Positions 63,905 to 64,000 of a DNA stretch of 64,000 bases are shown one piece after another; position 1 is the stretch's first letter; each line of letters starts with the position of its first letter. The notes under the pieces are model-generated. The model searched no databases. It had not been told where the DNA came from and worked only from the letters and a program-made list of their open reading frames with translations. This DNA comes from Psychrobacter sp. TAE2020. Lineage in GTDB: Bacteria > Pseudomonadota > Gammaproteobacteria > Pseudomonadales > Moraxellaceae. The stretch covers positions 472,655 through 536,654 of the forward strand of contig NZ_JAHLMU010000001.1 of the NCBI RefSeq assembly GCF_018919485.1, given 5' to 3'. Both the position numbers and the translations under genes were made by a program.

Positions 63905-64000
63905 TTGTCTGGCATATTGTTTGAACTACTAAATTTTAACTTTACTATTGTAAGGAATCATAGCCTTATTATGGCCATTAATATTAACTTACTTATAGAA

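Noticed and set aside
1-64000. Search for tRNA or rRNA genes, insertion sequences, prophage and CRISPR arrays
   Set aside because: I saw no cloverleaf-like sequence with the GTTCGA-type T-loop, no transposase or integrase reading frame and no regular repeat-spacer pattern. A covariance-model scan would be needed to exclude a tRNA or small RNA fully.

Overview
The window is chromosomal DNA of a gamma-proteobacterium of the family Moraxellaceae, most probably Psychrobacter. The grounds are the moderate AT bias, the family-level look of the proteins (PheA, SdaA with a single-chain Fe-S architecture, ArgJ, GlnE, AspS, tusDCBE, accBC) and the LOS-type rather than O-antigen-type surface sugar genes. 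I see no tRNA, rRNA, CRISPR array, insertion sequence or prophage. The genus is an inference from gene content, not from a database match.

Layout. 1-5200: the start of pheA (running off the left edge), transaldolase, an unknown protein, apt, a small rubredoxin gene and an alpha/beta hydrolase. 5300-17300: a WG-repeat protein, an EamA transporter, a uracil permease, L-serine dehydratase, a DUF4377 lipoprotein, argJ, xthA, a YbgC-type thioesterase and the FetA/FetB ABC pair. 17300-23360: a minus-strand fatty acid or hydroxy-acid block (acyl-CoA dehydrogenase, APH-like kinase, histidine phosphatase, SDR) and a SohB-type protease. 23850-25750: aspS.

25800-38270 is the most distinctive part. An LpxL/HtrB-like acyltransferase is followed by a mixed-strand set of glycosyltransferases and unassigned proteins that look like lipooligosaccharide core genes. 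After these comes a tightly coupled four-gene operon: GT39 (ArnT/FlmK-like), GT2 (ArnC/FlmF-like), GtrA, and a ChbG/NaxD-like deacetylase. Together these four supply every step expected for putting an amino sugar on lipid A: loading on undecaprenyl phosphate, deacetylation, flipping and transfer.

38400-50600: ilvE, glnE, a CodA-like amidohydrolase, an MDR-type reductase, the tusDCBE tRNA-thiolation genes, trmL, an entericidin-like lipoprotein, hemW and an EVE-domain protein. 50970-58900: a redox or electrophile-stress block (DUF4298, nitroreductase, two pirins, a GNAT gene broken by a stop codon, DUF1275, NAD(P)H:FMN reductase, DoxX, a LysR regulator, a frameshifted ltrA, an MliC-like lipoprotein). 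Two divergent intergenic regions inside this block carry the same 49-bp element, which suggests one regulon under the local LysR protein. 58870-59880 is about 1 kb with only decayed coding traces. 59880-63802: a MATE transporter and the accB-accC pair for malonyl-CoA synthesis.

Many transcription units end in clear hairpins with T-tracts, several shared by convergent genes. Where a gene could start at an upstream TTG but had a later ATG (or a GTG with a better ribosome site), I moved the start and say so in the entry.
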